A DNA stretch of 64,000 nt. Source: Rhizophagus clarus (taxonomy: Eukaryota; Glomeromycota; Glomeromycetes; Glomerales; Glomeraceae). The position numbers were made by a program, and so were the translations under genes. The stretch's first letter is position 1. Each line of letters begins with the position of its first letter. Below the pieces are notes generated by a model, which saw nothing but the letters and a program-made list of their open reading frames with translations, searched no databases and was not told where the DNA came from. Positions 46,128-57,503 of this stretch are shown here, in pieces. Location: assembly GCA_015698045.1 (NCBI GenBank), contig BLAL01000013.1:434001-498000 (forward strand), in the 5' to 3' direction.

Positions 46128-46672
46128 TTGATTCCCATCGAATTACTAAATTCAATTGCATTTAAAATATATTCAACAGATTCTTGTGAAGGAGCATGCA
46201 TTAAGAATGCATATTAACATAAAATATTTAATTAATTATTATAATTATTTATCTTTCGCAATAAACATACATTTGTCATTATAATTCGTCTGTTTGTGTT
46301 ACAGCAAAGAATAATTAATAAGGGCGAACATGAAAATAATCTTTGAACGAGCATCAATTAGCCATGTTGCTAAATTTGGGCTGAAATTAACATATTACAT
46401 TATTTAATACTATGATGGCTGTCACCTATAAACCTCAATAATATTAGGTAACTTCAAACCGTTATAAATAATGAACTAAATCACATAGAAGAAAATTTTA
46501 ACCGATAAAATGATAGAGTAAGATAAGATACATATTTTTATCGGTTTATTTTACAAATTTATTAAGAAATTTAAGTGATATTAATGTTAAAAAATTGATA
46601 ATTTTAATAAGTAATAATAGCAAACACAGGTCGAATGAAAAAAAATCAGAATTTGCTTTATTTTAATATGCT

Positions 46673-46825
46673 CTTGCCGATTTTTATGTAATTCTGCCGA
46701 TTTTTATATAATTCTGCCAATTTTTATGTAATTCTGCCGATTTTTATATAATTCTGCCAATTTTATATAATTCTGCCGATTTTTATATAATTCTGCCAAT
46801 TTTTATATAACTCTGCCAATTTTTC
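46673..46825 (+). repeat. 20-bp subterminal tandem repeat
   Basis: Seven to eight copies of tgccgatttttatataattc, alternating TGCCGA and TGCCAA. Its words recur near the right end of the 13.5-kb element (60060-60115), as expected of subterminal binding sites. Confidence 0.75.
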
Positions 46826-47386
46826 AATCAAAAATGATCGTCTTTAATTGGCTGACTATATAATTACATCATTTGTTTATTGATTTATTGATAATTTTTT
46901 TTTATTTTTGCTTATTACATTTTATTTTTTTCCTTCTGCTCATTTACAAATAAAAAAAAGCAACCGTTAGAATGTATTTCTTTAAATAAAAAAACAAACA
47001 AACAAAAAGTTGGTATACACCAGTCATCCAAAGAAGCCGTATTTTTTTTTATTTATCGCCGTTTTCAAAATGGTGCGATTTTCGATCACATGACAACGTG
47101 TTACAAATTACGCGAATTTTGCATTTTTTTGCGAACTCTTTTTAAAATTTATAACAAACGTTGCGAATTCTTTTTACAAATATATACTATGGGTCTTACA
47201 GTTACTATATTCTGAGTTTCATAGTACTAAAGTAGTTCTTTACCTTCGAATTCTCAAAAATATTACCTCTAATAAAACGAATTCCCGCGAATTTTTGCGA
47301 ATTTTCGCGAATTTTTTTAGTTTCTCTTTTTTTTTATTACAAAATACGCTTATATTATAATTTCTTAAAGCAATATTAGATTAAGG

Positions 47387-48472
47387 ATGGGAAAAAGTCT
47401 AAGTGAAGATTTGAGATGGCGAATTATTTATTGTCAAGCTGAGGGTTTAACGCAAAATGAAATTGCTAAAAGAATGTATGTTAGCGAGTCAACTGTTTAT
47501 AAAGTCTGTAGAATTTTTAAAAAATGGGGATGTGTAAAAGATCCATTTGTTGGTAAAGTGGAAAGGAGAAAAATATTATCAAGACAAGATATGCAGGTAA
47601 TAATTATTTTGATGTAATAACTATATATTATTTTTTATCTGAGTTTATAATTTATAGGTATTGGAAAGCTTGGTTAAAGACAAAGTAGATTGGTACCTTG
47701 ATGAATTGGTACACGAGATGGAGCAGAGAATAGGAAAACTGGTTTCTATTCCAACATTATGGCGTTCTCTTAAATTTTGTGGTATAACTAGAAAGAAAAT
47801 ACAAAAAGCATCAAAAGAAAGAAGTGATATATTGCGAGGTGTTTATTTATATAATATTGGAATGAATTATACTGCTGAACAACTAATTTTTATTGACGAA
47901 TCTGCGAAGGATGAGAGGACACTTACCAGATTATATGGCTATTCTTCTATCAACACTAGAGCAAAAAAAAGTGTTGTTTTTGTTAGGGGAAAACGTTATA
48001 CTATTTTACCTGCCCTATCTTTAGAAGGTTTCATTGCTGTTGATATTATGGAAGGGAGTTGTGATAAAGAGAGATTTAAAACTTTTGTTTTAACACAATT
48101 GGTAAATAATTTATATTTATATCATTATTTAGAATTTTTTATTAACAATATTCATTTGTTTTCAATAAGATACCTCAAATGAATCCATATCCGGCTAAAC
48201 ATAGTGTATTAGTTATGGATAATGCACGTATACATCATGATGATGATTTAGTTACAGCAGTAGAAGACATTGGTGGGAAAATACTTTATTTACCGCCCTA
48301 TTCACCAGATTTAAATCCCATTGAAACAGCTTTTTCAGCGTTAAAATCTTGGTTAAAAAGATACAGAGATTTTGCAAATTATTTTGACCCAATATATTTA
48401 ATTTTAGTTGCATTAGCTCAAACTACACCAGATATAGCAAAAAAATATTTTGAAGAATCAGTTTATTTATAA
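47387..48472 (+). CDS. Tc1-type DD34E transposase, intact (318 aa)
   Basis: Cut-and-paste transposase of the Tc1/mariner (IS630) superfamily. Exons: 47387-47596, 47658-48101 and 48170-48472, with GT-AG introns of 61 and 68 bases, all in phase 0. The N-terminal helix-turn-helix (residues 3-40: SEDLRWRIIYCQAEGLTQNE, then STVYKV) binds the ends. The catalytic triad is D in FIDESAKDE, D in VMDNARIHHDD and E in SPDLNPIETAF, with 34 residues between the second and third, hence DD34E. No stop or frameshift interrupts it, so the element could still be active. Three introns-with-frame preserved also argue for recent function. Confidence 0.92.
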
Positions 48473-48611
48473 ATAAAATAAAATTTTGAAATTTATTTTC
48501 ATTTATAATGTGTATATTTATTTGTAATACCATTAACTTTTATTGAATTATTATACTAATAAAATGAAATATACAAAAATATATACAAAAAATGTAAAAT
48601 ATGTACTGAAA

Positions 48612-50256
48612 TTACTCATATTTTTTTGCCTCATCACGCAATATTTGTCTACGTCCAATAATTGTTACACCCATTGAAATATATTCAGATTCTGATAATC
48701 TTGTAAGTTGATTAACAAGAATTTCCTGTTCTTCAAAAACAGATAAATAGCATGTAAATTTTCCATCTCCATATTCTTGATCTAGGTTTTTCAAAAAATC
48801 TTCCATACTTGGTATAGTTTTTTTTGTTAAATTGTGATCTAATGATGTTTGTGAAGAAATTGATAAACTTTGATCTGATAATTGTGAGATAATTGAAGAT
48901 CTTCTTGAATCATAATCAGAATGATAATATGGATATGATGAATAATACATTTGTTGAGGATAATAAGAATGGTAGGGATATTGAGAATATGTTGTCATTT
49001 GAGAATTATTAATGAAATCATCAGTAACATTAGAAGAATTTCTTTTAGTTACTTTTACTGAATGCATCATACTAAACATAGCATGATTAGGAGGAGTATC
49101 TAAATCTGTATTTTTATTTACCTATAATAAAAATAAAATAAATTTAATAATATTATAAAATTTAAAACTTGTAATATATTTGTAAATACATACAATTTCT
49201 TTAGCCCATAAACTAATTGCAAAATTAGTTAAAGGTAAATGACGGTCCTCTTTAATAAAACAGTGTTTGTGATTTTGAACATCACAAATATACTTATCAT
49301 TTAATTTTATTACATAAGAACCAATCAATGCTTCATTTTCATCCAAATCTGCTTCTTTAGGTGTACGCTTCTTTGCACGTTTTTTTGATGGCGGTTGTGA
49401 TTTGGACTTAGTATTTTGGGTATCATTATCTGATCCTTCATCAGATTCCTGTTCTGAAATTTCATCACTCTATAATTTTATTAGATATATAATAGTTTTG
49501 TAAATAATTTTCAAAAATAATAAATACCTGACGTGATTGTTTCTTAGATGCTTCTTTAAGTGTAACAACAACTACTACTTTTTTATTTCCTGTTGTCATA
49601 CTTTGATAATCTTTTAAAAATTCATCAAACGCTTCTTCGTTACCTAAAAGTGTTCCAGCTCCACTCTCTGAATATGATTTGTATGCTAAAGTATATTCAT
49701 TTTTATATATTAATCCAACTTGTTCACAGATAAATGACTCAAGTTTATCCCTAAAATCAATAAAGGTTGGATATTCTAAATTAAAGCTAATTATTATAGC
49801 AGGCAATGTTTGTTTGTTTTGTTTGATAGACATGCGTAATTTGAATTCTATTTGCGGTGGTATAGATGGTGTAGATGGTTGAGAAGAAGTATCATCAGTT
49901 GGTGAAGGAGGAATGATAATAAATTTTTTATCTTTATCAGCCGCTTTAATATCTCTGTTAATTTGACTGTTGCATGCCGAGCAAAGTATACAATTACATG
50001 GCTGTTCCATATTCAACTTATATCCATATTTTTGATTGCTAAATGATAAAGCAATTTTTATTTTTTCATGTATTTTATCTGGTTTGTAAGCTAAGTTTCT
50101 AAAATATGGAACTTTTTCAGTACGATTTTTTTTGGTTGGTTTGACCGTTTTGTTACAATCACAATTATTTGATGTCAAATCTATACCACAATACATGCAT
50201 ATTTGACATATAAAACACACTCCAATTTGGTAGTTTCTTGGTGGAATAGAAGACAT
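48612..50256 (-). CDS. Cys-rich SAM-domain protein carried by the Tc1-like element (504 aa)
   Basis: Exons: 50256-49528 (243 codons), 49469-49194 (92) and 49121-48612 (170 with stop), all in phase 0 with GTATTT/GTATGT donors and TATAG acceptors. The N-terminus has clustered cysteines (C14, C17, C20, C23, C32, C34; later C87, C89, C92, C95) suitable for zinc. Residues 150-240 have a folded mixed alpha/beta look (VVVVVTLKEASKK). A basic PPSKKRAKKRTPK near 265 could be a nuclear signal. A Tyr/Ser/Gln-rich linker leads to a C-terminal sterile alpha motif at about 440-500 (SMEDFLKNLDQEYGDGKF, later SEYISMGVTIIGRRQIL). SAM domains bind proteins or RNA. The role in the element is unknown: accessory factor or captured host gene. 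Confidence 0.8.
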
Positions 50257-50565
50257 TCTTATATACACTTTATACGCGAAATAGATTTTTTACGCGTCAA
50301 AGAACTCAAAAAAATTTGATTTTTATTTTAAAATCTTATTGGACAGATCACAATGTTACACAGATTTTGGAATTCGAATTCTTTTTTTTGTTGACAACTC
50401 CTCAAATTTGAAAATCGCACCATTTTGAAAACGGCGATAATCTAAAAAAATGAATTTTTTTTTTATTTAACATAAAAATGAATTTTTTTTTAACTTTTTT
50501 TAATTTAAAAAACGAATTTTTTTTTATTTAATTTTAAAAAAAATTTTTTAGCTTTATTGTAAAAA

Positions 50566-52018
50566 TGGTGAGTTTCGTGTTAAAGAAACATTCTAATGTT
50601 TCTTTCTTTTCTCCATTTTTGTAGAATGCAGCCTTGAAGATTTTGGAAAGACGAATTGACAATAGGTTTTATTATTAATGGTTTTAGAAACATACCAATA
50701 TCTCTTTTTTCTCTTCTTAGACGATGGGCGTAATTAATGTAAGTTTTGAAATTTCATTTTCGAAACTTTATTTTTTCTTTTTTTTTAGAAAACGTTTACT
50801 AACGTTTCCATCTTTTTTTTTTGTAGCTTCCGGTCTTCAATTCTTGGACGATGGCCGTAATGAATGTAAGTTTCAAAATTTTCGAAACTTTTTTTTTCTT
50901 TGTTTTTTTTTAGGAGACGTTTTTACTAACGTTTCCATCTTTTTTTTTTGTAGCTTCCGGTCTTTGATTCTTGGATGATGGCCGTGGGCGTAATGAATGT
51001 AAGTTTCAAAATTTTTGAAACTTTTTTCTTTTTTTTTTTAGGAAACGTTTTACTAACGTTTCCGTCTTTTTTTTTGTAGCTTCTGGTCTTCGATTCTTGG
51101 ACGATGGCTGTGGGCATAATGAATGTAAGTTTCGAAATTTTTGAAACTTTTTTTTTCTTTGTTTTTTTTAGGAAACGTTTTACTAACATTTTCCGTCTTT
51201 TTTTTTTTGTAGCTTCTGGTCTTCGATTCTTGGACGATGGCCGTGGGCGTAATGAATGTAAGTTTCGAAATTTTTGAAACTTTTTTTTCTTTGTTTTTTT
51301 TAGGAGATGTTTTTTACTAACGTTTCCATCTTTTTTTTTAGTAGGTTTTGGTCTTCGATTCTTGGATGATGGCCGTGGGCGTAATGAATGTAAGTTTTGA
51401 AATTTTCAAAACTTTATTTTTTCTTTTTTTTTTAGGAAACGTTTTACTAACATTTTCATCTTTTTTTTTTGTAGCTTCCGGTCTTCGATTCTTGGATGAT
51501 GACTGTGGGCATAATGAATGTAAGTTTCAAAATTTTCAAAACTTTATTTTTTCTTTGTTTTTTTTAGGAGACGTTTTTACTAACGTTTCCATCTTTTTTT
51601 TTTAGTAGGTTTTGGTCTTCAATTCTTGGACGATAGCCGTGAGTGTAATGAATGTAAGTTTCGAAATTTTCGAAACTTTATTTTTTCTTGTTTTTTTAGG
51701 AAACGTTTTACTAATGTTTCCATCTTTTTTTTTTATAGCTTCCGGTCTTCGATTCTTGGATGATGGCTGTGGGCATAATGAATGTAAGTTTCGAAATTTT
51801 AGAAACTTTTTTTTCTTTATTTTTTTTTAGGAGACGTTTTTACTAACGTTTTCATCTTTTTTTTTGTAGCTTCCGGTCTTCGATTCTTGGACAATGGCCG
51901 TGGGCGTAATGAATGTAAGTTTCGAAATTTTTGAAACTTTATTTTTTCTTTTTTTTTTAGAAAACATTTTACTAACGAATCCATTTTTTTTTTGCAGGTT
52001 CTGATCGAACGTTTTTAG
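50566..52018 (+). other. Tandem array of 45-nt mini-exons, each with a complete intron
   Basis: Ten mini-exons alternate with introns of 81-89 bases: 50721-50738, 50827-50865, 50954-50998, 51080-51124, 51213-51257, 51345-51389, 51475-51519, 51609-51653, 51739-51783 and 51870-51914, then a terminal exon from 51998 with a stop at 52016-52018. Each intron has GTAAGTTT, a TACTAAC-like branch site, a T tract and TAG or CAG. Exon lengths are 18, 39 and eight times 45, all divisible by three. Spliced, ATG 50724 opens a 144-codon frame of repeats like LPVFDSWTMAVGVMN; a second frame (SSGLRFLDDGRGRNE) is also mostly open. An upstream ATG next to a GTGAGT donor (50566) and an exon at 50626-50666 may belong. 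Expression and function are unknown. Confidence 0.7.
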
Positions 52019-52029
52019 TAATTGGGCTT

Positions 52030-52910
52030 CTTTACAAGTATGTTTCTTTTTATTTCATTTTATTTTTTTTATGATCGATTACATTTCGTTATTTACTAAC
52101 TTTTCTTTCATTTTTTTCTTTATCCCCTGTGTTTCTTTTCGTTTATTTTCCATTCTTTTCGTCTCCCTTCAATTATTTTTGTATATTCACATTTCTCTTT
52201 CATTTCTTCCTCTTTTTTTTCTTTTTTTTTTACGTTTTTCCTTCTATTTTTTTTTCGACTATTACGTTTAACCCTCCTTTTCGTTTCATCACTTTACATT
52301 TGCCCTCATTTTTGCTTTATTCCTTTACGTTTCATCTCCTTTTCATTCGTCTCTTTACGTTCCTCCTCTTTTCATTTTATTTTTTATATTTTCCCTCCTT
52401 TCATTTCACCCTTTACGCTTTTCCCTTCTTTTCATTTTGTTCCTTTCCCTTTTCATTTCATTTCCTCTTTTTTTTGTTCTTTTACATTTCTTTCCTTTCT
52501 TTTTGTTCCTTTACGTTTCCCCCTTCTTTCTTTTCGTCCCTTTACGTTTTCCTTCTTTTCTTTCTGTTTCTTTATGTTTTCCTACTATTCTTTTCGTTTA
52601 TTTTCACTTCTCCCTCCATTCTTTTCTTTTCACCCACCTTTCGGTTTACTTTGTTTCTTTTGTTTCCTTTTGTTTCTTTTCACTTCTCTTCATTCTTTTC
52701 ATTTCCCCTTCAATTCTTTTGTATATTCACATTTCTCTTTCATTTCTTCATGTTTCCTCTATTTTTCTTTTTTTACGTTTTGCCTTCCATTTTTTTCGTT
52801 CTATTACGTTTCACTCCTGTTTGTTTCATCACTTTATGTTTCCCCTTCTTTTCGTTTTGTTCCTTTGCATTTCCTCCTTTTTTTTTTGTTCTTTTACATT
52901 TCTTTCCTTT
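52030..52910 (+). repeat. Pyrimidine-rich minisatellite, left part
   Basis: C/T-rich sequence with imperfect repeats of ttccttttacgtttccccct-like units; the overlapping long frames rich in F, S and L are compositional. It is interrupted at 52910 by the 4.6-kb element and resumes at 57504. The blocks at 52590-52860 and 57610-57880 are near-copies of each other, so the tract itself is a tandem duplication. Confidence 0.8.
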
Positions 52911-53084
52911 CACAGGTCGAATGGTGGCAAATCAGTCACCAATCAGCTATCAATCGGGTACCTTATTGATAACTGATTGATTCAATAAGTATTCAATCGG
53001 GTGGCCGATTGATAGCCGATTTCCGCCAAAATCCGTCATCAATCGGGCAGGCCGATTGATGGTCAACTGATGGTCGATTGATGG

Positions 53085-53575
53085 TCGATTGATGGTCGAT
53101 TAATGGTCAAAATATGGTCAAATGGTCGAATTATGGTCAAATTATGGTCAAATTATGGTCGAATTAAGGTCAAATTAAGGTCAAATTTAAGGTCAAATTA
53201 AGGTCAAATTAAGGTCAAATTAAGGTCAAATTAAGGTCAAATTAAGGTCAAATTAAGGTCAAATTAAGGTCAAATTAAGGTCAAATTAAGGTCAAATTAA
53301 GGTCAAATTAAGGTCAAATTAAGGTCAAATTAAGGTCAAATTATGATCAAATTATGGTCAAAATTATGGTCGAATTAAGGTCGAATTAAGGTCAAATTAA
53401 GGTCGAATTATGGTCGAATTATGGTCAAATTAAGGAGGTCAAATTAAGGTCAAATTAAGGTCAAATTAAGGTCAAATTAAAGTCAATTTATGGTCAATTT
53501 ATGGTCAATTTATGGTCAATTTATGTGGTCAAATTATGTGGTCAAATTATGGTCAATTATGGTCAATTGATGGTC
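53085..53575. repeat. 11-bp minisatellite
   Basis: About 40 copies of ggtcaaattaa, nearly perfect at 53200-53340 and with variants (ggtcgaattat, ggtcaatttat) on both sides. It grades into the subterminal repeats of the host element. Confidence 0.9.
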
Positions 53576-54429
53576 GAATGACCAATTTTTGTAGAATAAT
53601 ATAATGAATAATAAAATTTATTATAGCACATAATAAAACACATAGTATCTTTATTTATATTAATAACAGATAAGTATTTAAAATAAAAACATTTATTATA
53701 ATAATATGTTAGTATATGACTAATAAAGTTAGTAATATTTAATAAATAAATAGTAAAGCGTAAATATAAAAAGTTAGTAATAATTATAATAAAATACACA
53801 AATACAAAAAGTTAGTATTATGAAGAGTTTGATAAAATGTATAAAAAAAAAAAAGAAAAATACGTGATGATGTTAGTAAAATATAAAAAAAAAAGAATAA
53901 CATTAGTAATAATAAAATACACAAATACAAGAAGTTAGTATTATGAAGAGTTTGATAAAATTTATAAAAAAAAAAGAAAGAAAAATACGTGATGATGTTA
54001 GTAAAATATGAAAAAAAAAGAATAACATTAGTAATATTAAAAAAAGGTAAAGTTAATATTATAAAATAAAATATAGTCAGTAATCATTACCATAAATTTA
54101 ATGGCAAAAATACAATAATTAATATACCTGTAAAATGTAATGAGAGTAAGAAGAAAACAGAAAAGAAAGGGTGTATGATTTTTGAAAAATAAACAGAGTC
54201 GCGTTTGGTTATTTATATGCATGTTAAGATCAGGTCACGTGCATAAGATCAGACCGAATTTTGATAGGTTAATAATAGATAAATTGAAAACCTACTATCG
54301 TTAGTTGTAATTTTTCATCTCATATAGTCATATATTATAATTTGCCTTGGACTTTCGGATACCTAATTTTTTTAATAATATTAACTTATTTAAAATAAAT
54401 TTAATAAAAAGTGTATTGTTTTTTTAAAA
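53576..54429. repeat. AT-rich interior of the 4.6-kb element
   Basis: A unit of about 120 bases, containing gttagtattatgaagagttt and aaaatacgtgatgatgttag, occurs twice in tandem (about 53790-53910 and 53911-54030). I see no coding sequence here or in the following 400 bases. Confidence 0.6.
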
Positions 54430-57175
54430 TGTTATGAGATCTAAAAAAATCCTCTATTAAAAATATTTCATACAAACTCTTAGGAAATCTCAAAAAAAAA
54501 TTTCCTATCAGATATCCCATACGAACTCTTCCCATATGAACTTTTAGAAATCTCTCTCAAAAAAATTTTCTATCAAAAAATCCCATGCGAATCCTTTCCA
54601 TATGAACCCTAAAAAATTTCACAAAAAAATTTCCTATCAGATATCCCATACGAACTCTTCCAATACGAACTCTTAGAAAATCTCTTAAAAAAAATTTTCT
54701 ATCAAAGAATCCCATGCGAATCCTTTCCATATGAACCCTAAAAAATTTCACAAAAAAATTTCCTATCAGATATCCCATACGAACTCTTCCAATACAAACT
54801 CTTAGAAAATCTCTTAAAAAAAATTTTCTATCAAAGATATCCCATACGAACACCCTACTATATGAACAACTGGAAAATCTTTATTAAAATATCCCATACG
54901 AACTCTTCCCACACGGACTCTAAGAAAATCTCTTAAAAAATTTTCTATCAAAGAATCCCATACGAACCCTTTCCATATGAACTCTTAGAAAATCTCTTAA
55001 GAAAATTTTCTATCAAAGAATCCCATACGAACCCTTCCATATGAACTCTTAGAAAATCTCTTAAGAAAAATTTTTCTATCAGATATCCCATATGAATTCT
55101 TCCAATACGAACTCTTAGAAAATCTCTTAAAAAAAATTTTCTATCAAAGAATCCCATACGAACCCTTTCCATATGAACTCTTAGAAAATCTCTTAAGAAA
55201 AATTTTACTATCAGATATCCCATACGAACTCTTAGAAATAAAAAAAAATCTATTTATCAAAAATATCCTATACGAATCTTAGGAAATCTCAAAAAAAAAT
55301 TTCCTATCAGATATCCCATACGAACACTTCCCATATGAACTTTTAGAAATCTCTCTCAAAAAAATTTTCTATCAAAGAATCCCATGCGAATCCTTTCCAT
55401 ATGAACCCTAAAAAATTTCACAAAAAAATTTTCTATCAGACATCCCATACGAACTCTTCCAATACGAACTCTTAGAAAATCACTTAAAAAAAATTTTCTA
55501 TCAAAGAATCCCATACGAACCCTTCCATATGAACTCTTAGAAAATCTCTTAAGAAAAATTTTTCTATCAAATATCCCATACGAACTCTTCCCACACGAAC
55601 TCTTAGAAAATCTCTTAAGAAAATTTTCTATCAAAGAATCCCATACAAACCCTTTCCATATGAACTCTTAGAAAATCTCTTAAGAAAAATTTTTCTATCA
55701 GATATCCCATACGAACTCTTAGAAATAAAAAAAAAAATCTATTTATCAAAAATATCCTATACGAATCTTAGGAAATCTCAAAAAAAAATTTCCTATCAGA
55801 TATCCCATACGAACTCTTCCCATATGAACTTTTAGAAATCTCTCTCAAAAAAATTTTCTATCAAAGAATCCCATGCGAATCCTTTCCATATGAACCCTAA
55901 AAAATTTCACAAAAAATTTTCTATCAGATATCCCATACGAACTCTTCCAATACGAACTCTTAGAAAATCTCTTAAAAAAAATTTTCTATCAAAGATATCC
56001 CATACGAACCCCCTACTATATGAACACTTGGAAAATCTTTATTAAAATATCCCATACGAACTCTTCCCACACGAACTCTAAGAAAATCTCTCTCAAAAAA
56101 ATTTTCTATCAAAGAATCCCATACGAACCCTTCCATATGAACTCTTAGAAAATCTCTTAAGAAAAATTTTTCTATCAGATATCCCATACAAACTCTTAGA
56201 AATAAAAAAAAAAAAATCTATTTATCAAAAATGTCCCATGCGAATCCTTTCCATATGAACCCTAAAAAATTTCACAAAAAAATTTTCTATCAGATATCCC
56301 ATACGAACTCTTCCCACACAAACTCTTAGAAAATCTCTTAAAAAAAAATTTTCTATCAAAGAATCCCATACGAACGCTTTTCTTATGAACTCTTAGAAAA
56401 TCTCTTAAGAAAAATTTTTCTATCAGATATCCCATACGAACTCTTTCCATATGAACTCTTAGAAAATCTCTTAAAAAACAACTTTTCTATCAAAGAATCC
56501 CATGCGAACTCTTTCCATATGAACTCTTAGAAAATCTCTCAAAAAAAATTTTCTACCAGATATCCCATACGAACTCTTCCCACACTAGAAAATCTTAAAA
56601 AAAATTTTCTATCAAAGACATCCCATATGAACCTTTTTCCATATGAACACTTGGAAAATCTTTATCAAAATATCCCATACGAACTGTTCCTTTACGAATT
56701 CTTAGAAAATCTATAAAAATAATTTTCTAACAAAGAATCCATACGAACCCTTCCCATACGAACTCTTAGAAAATCTCTCAAAAAAAATATTTCCTATCAG
56801 ATATCCTACACGAACCCTTCCCATACGAACTCAGAAAATTTCGCAAAAAAATTTTCTATCAGATATCCCATACAAACTCTTCCCATACGAACTCTTAGAG
56901 AATCTCTTAAAAAAAATTTTCTATCAAAGATATCCAACAAACCTTTCCCATATGAACTCTTAGAAAATCTCTTAAAAAAAATTTTTCTATCAGATATCCC
57001 CATATGAACTCTTTCCATACGAACTCTTAGAAAATAAAAAAAATTTTTTATCAGATATCCCATATAAACTCTTTCCATACAAACTTTTAGAAATCTCAAA
57101 AAATAAAAATATCTCTATTTATCAAAAATATCCTATATGAATCTTAGAAAATCTATCAAAAAAAAATTTCTATCA
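54430..57175 (-). repeat. 65-bp satellite-like array
   Basis: About 40 imperfect units of roughly 65 bases. Each combines cccatacgaactctt, ccatatgaactcttagaaaa and tctcttaagaaaaattttct. A higher-order pattern of several units also repeats (compare 54480-54700 with 55290-55510 and 55770-55990). The minus strand reads open pieces such as FLRDFLRVHMERVRMGFF, but 65 is not a multiple of three and frames change, so I do not call a protein. Confidence 0.85.
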
Positions 57176-57503
57176 GAGTTTAGAGTTTTAAAATGGTTTA
57201 TAAATTAAATATTTTAAAACGACATTATTGAAAAAATCTAAAAAATCCGCTAATATATAATAAGCCAATTAGCAACCAATCGGTCATCAATCTGATATGG
57301 TCGATTGGTAACCTATTGATAACTGGTAAATTCAACCGTACACCAATCAGTCATCAATCAGTCATATGACCAGTTGATAACCGATTTGGAATTTATACCT
57401 GATTGATGACCTATTGAAAGAATCAGTCATCAATAGGTATCCAATCGGTTACCAATCAGTCACATGACCGATTGATGACCGATTTGACTCCATTCGACCT
57501 GTG

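Larger units (their letters stand above)
47054..50440. mobile_element. Tc1-like element with two genes
   Basis: Inverted repeats TTATCGCCGTTTTCAAAATG continuing into GTGCGATTTTC lie at about 47053-47083 and, inverted, 50410-50440. They bracket a DD34E transposase (plus) and a SAM-domain gene (minus) that converge with 139 bases between their stop codons. The true outer ends are unclear: a CAGTCATCC-like word at 47021 could be the left tip, with no match found on the right. A TA duplication was therefore not confirmed. Confidence 0.65.
52911..57503. mobile_element. CACAGGTC element, 4593 bp, made only of repeats
   Basis: The ends CACAGGTCGAATGGTGGCAA and the inverse of CACAGGTCGAATGGAGTCAA are flanked by TTT (52908-52910, 57504-57506). 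The insertion site ttcctttctttttgttcc is present uninterrupted near 52495. Both subterminal zones (about 250 bases each) repeat ATCGGTCATCAATCGG-like words in both orientations. Between them lie an 11-bp minisatellite, an AT-rich zone with a doubled 120-base unit, and a 2.7-kb array of 65-bp units. No transposase. Non-autonomous, CACTA-like by duplication length and CAC start. Confidence 0.8.

Noticed and set aside
52129..52980. Long overlapping plus-strand frames rich in F, S and L (up to 283 codons), and similar ones at 57472-58273
   Set aside because: All three frames are open together because the sequence is almost only C and T. No conserved domain or splice logic. Treated as minisatellite.
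53085..53575. CRISPR-like repeat array
   Set aside because: Contiguous 11-bp minisatellite without spacers, in a eukaryotic transposon.
54557..57099. Minus-strand repeat proteins with the motif FLRDFLRVHMERVRMG
   Set aside because: The 65-bp unit is not a multiple of three, frames break every few units, and no start or splice context is consistent.
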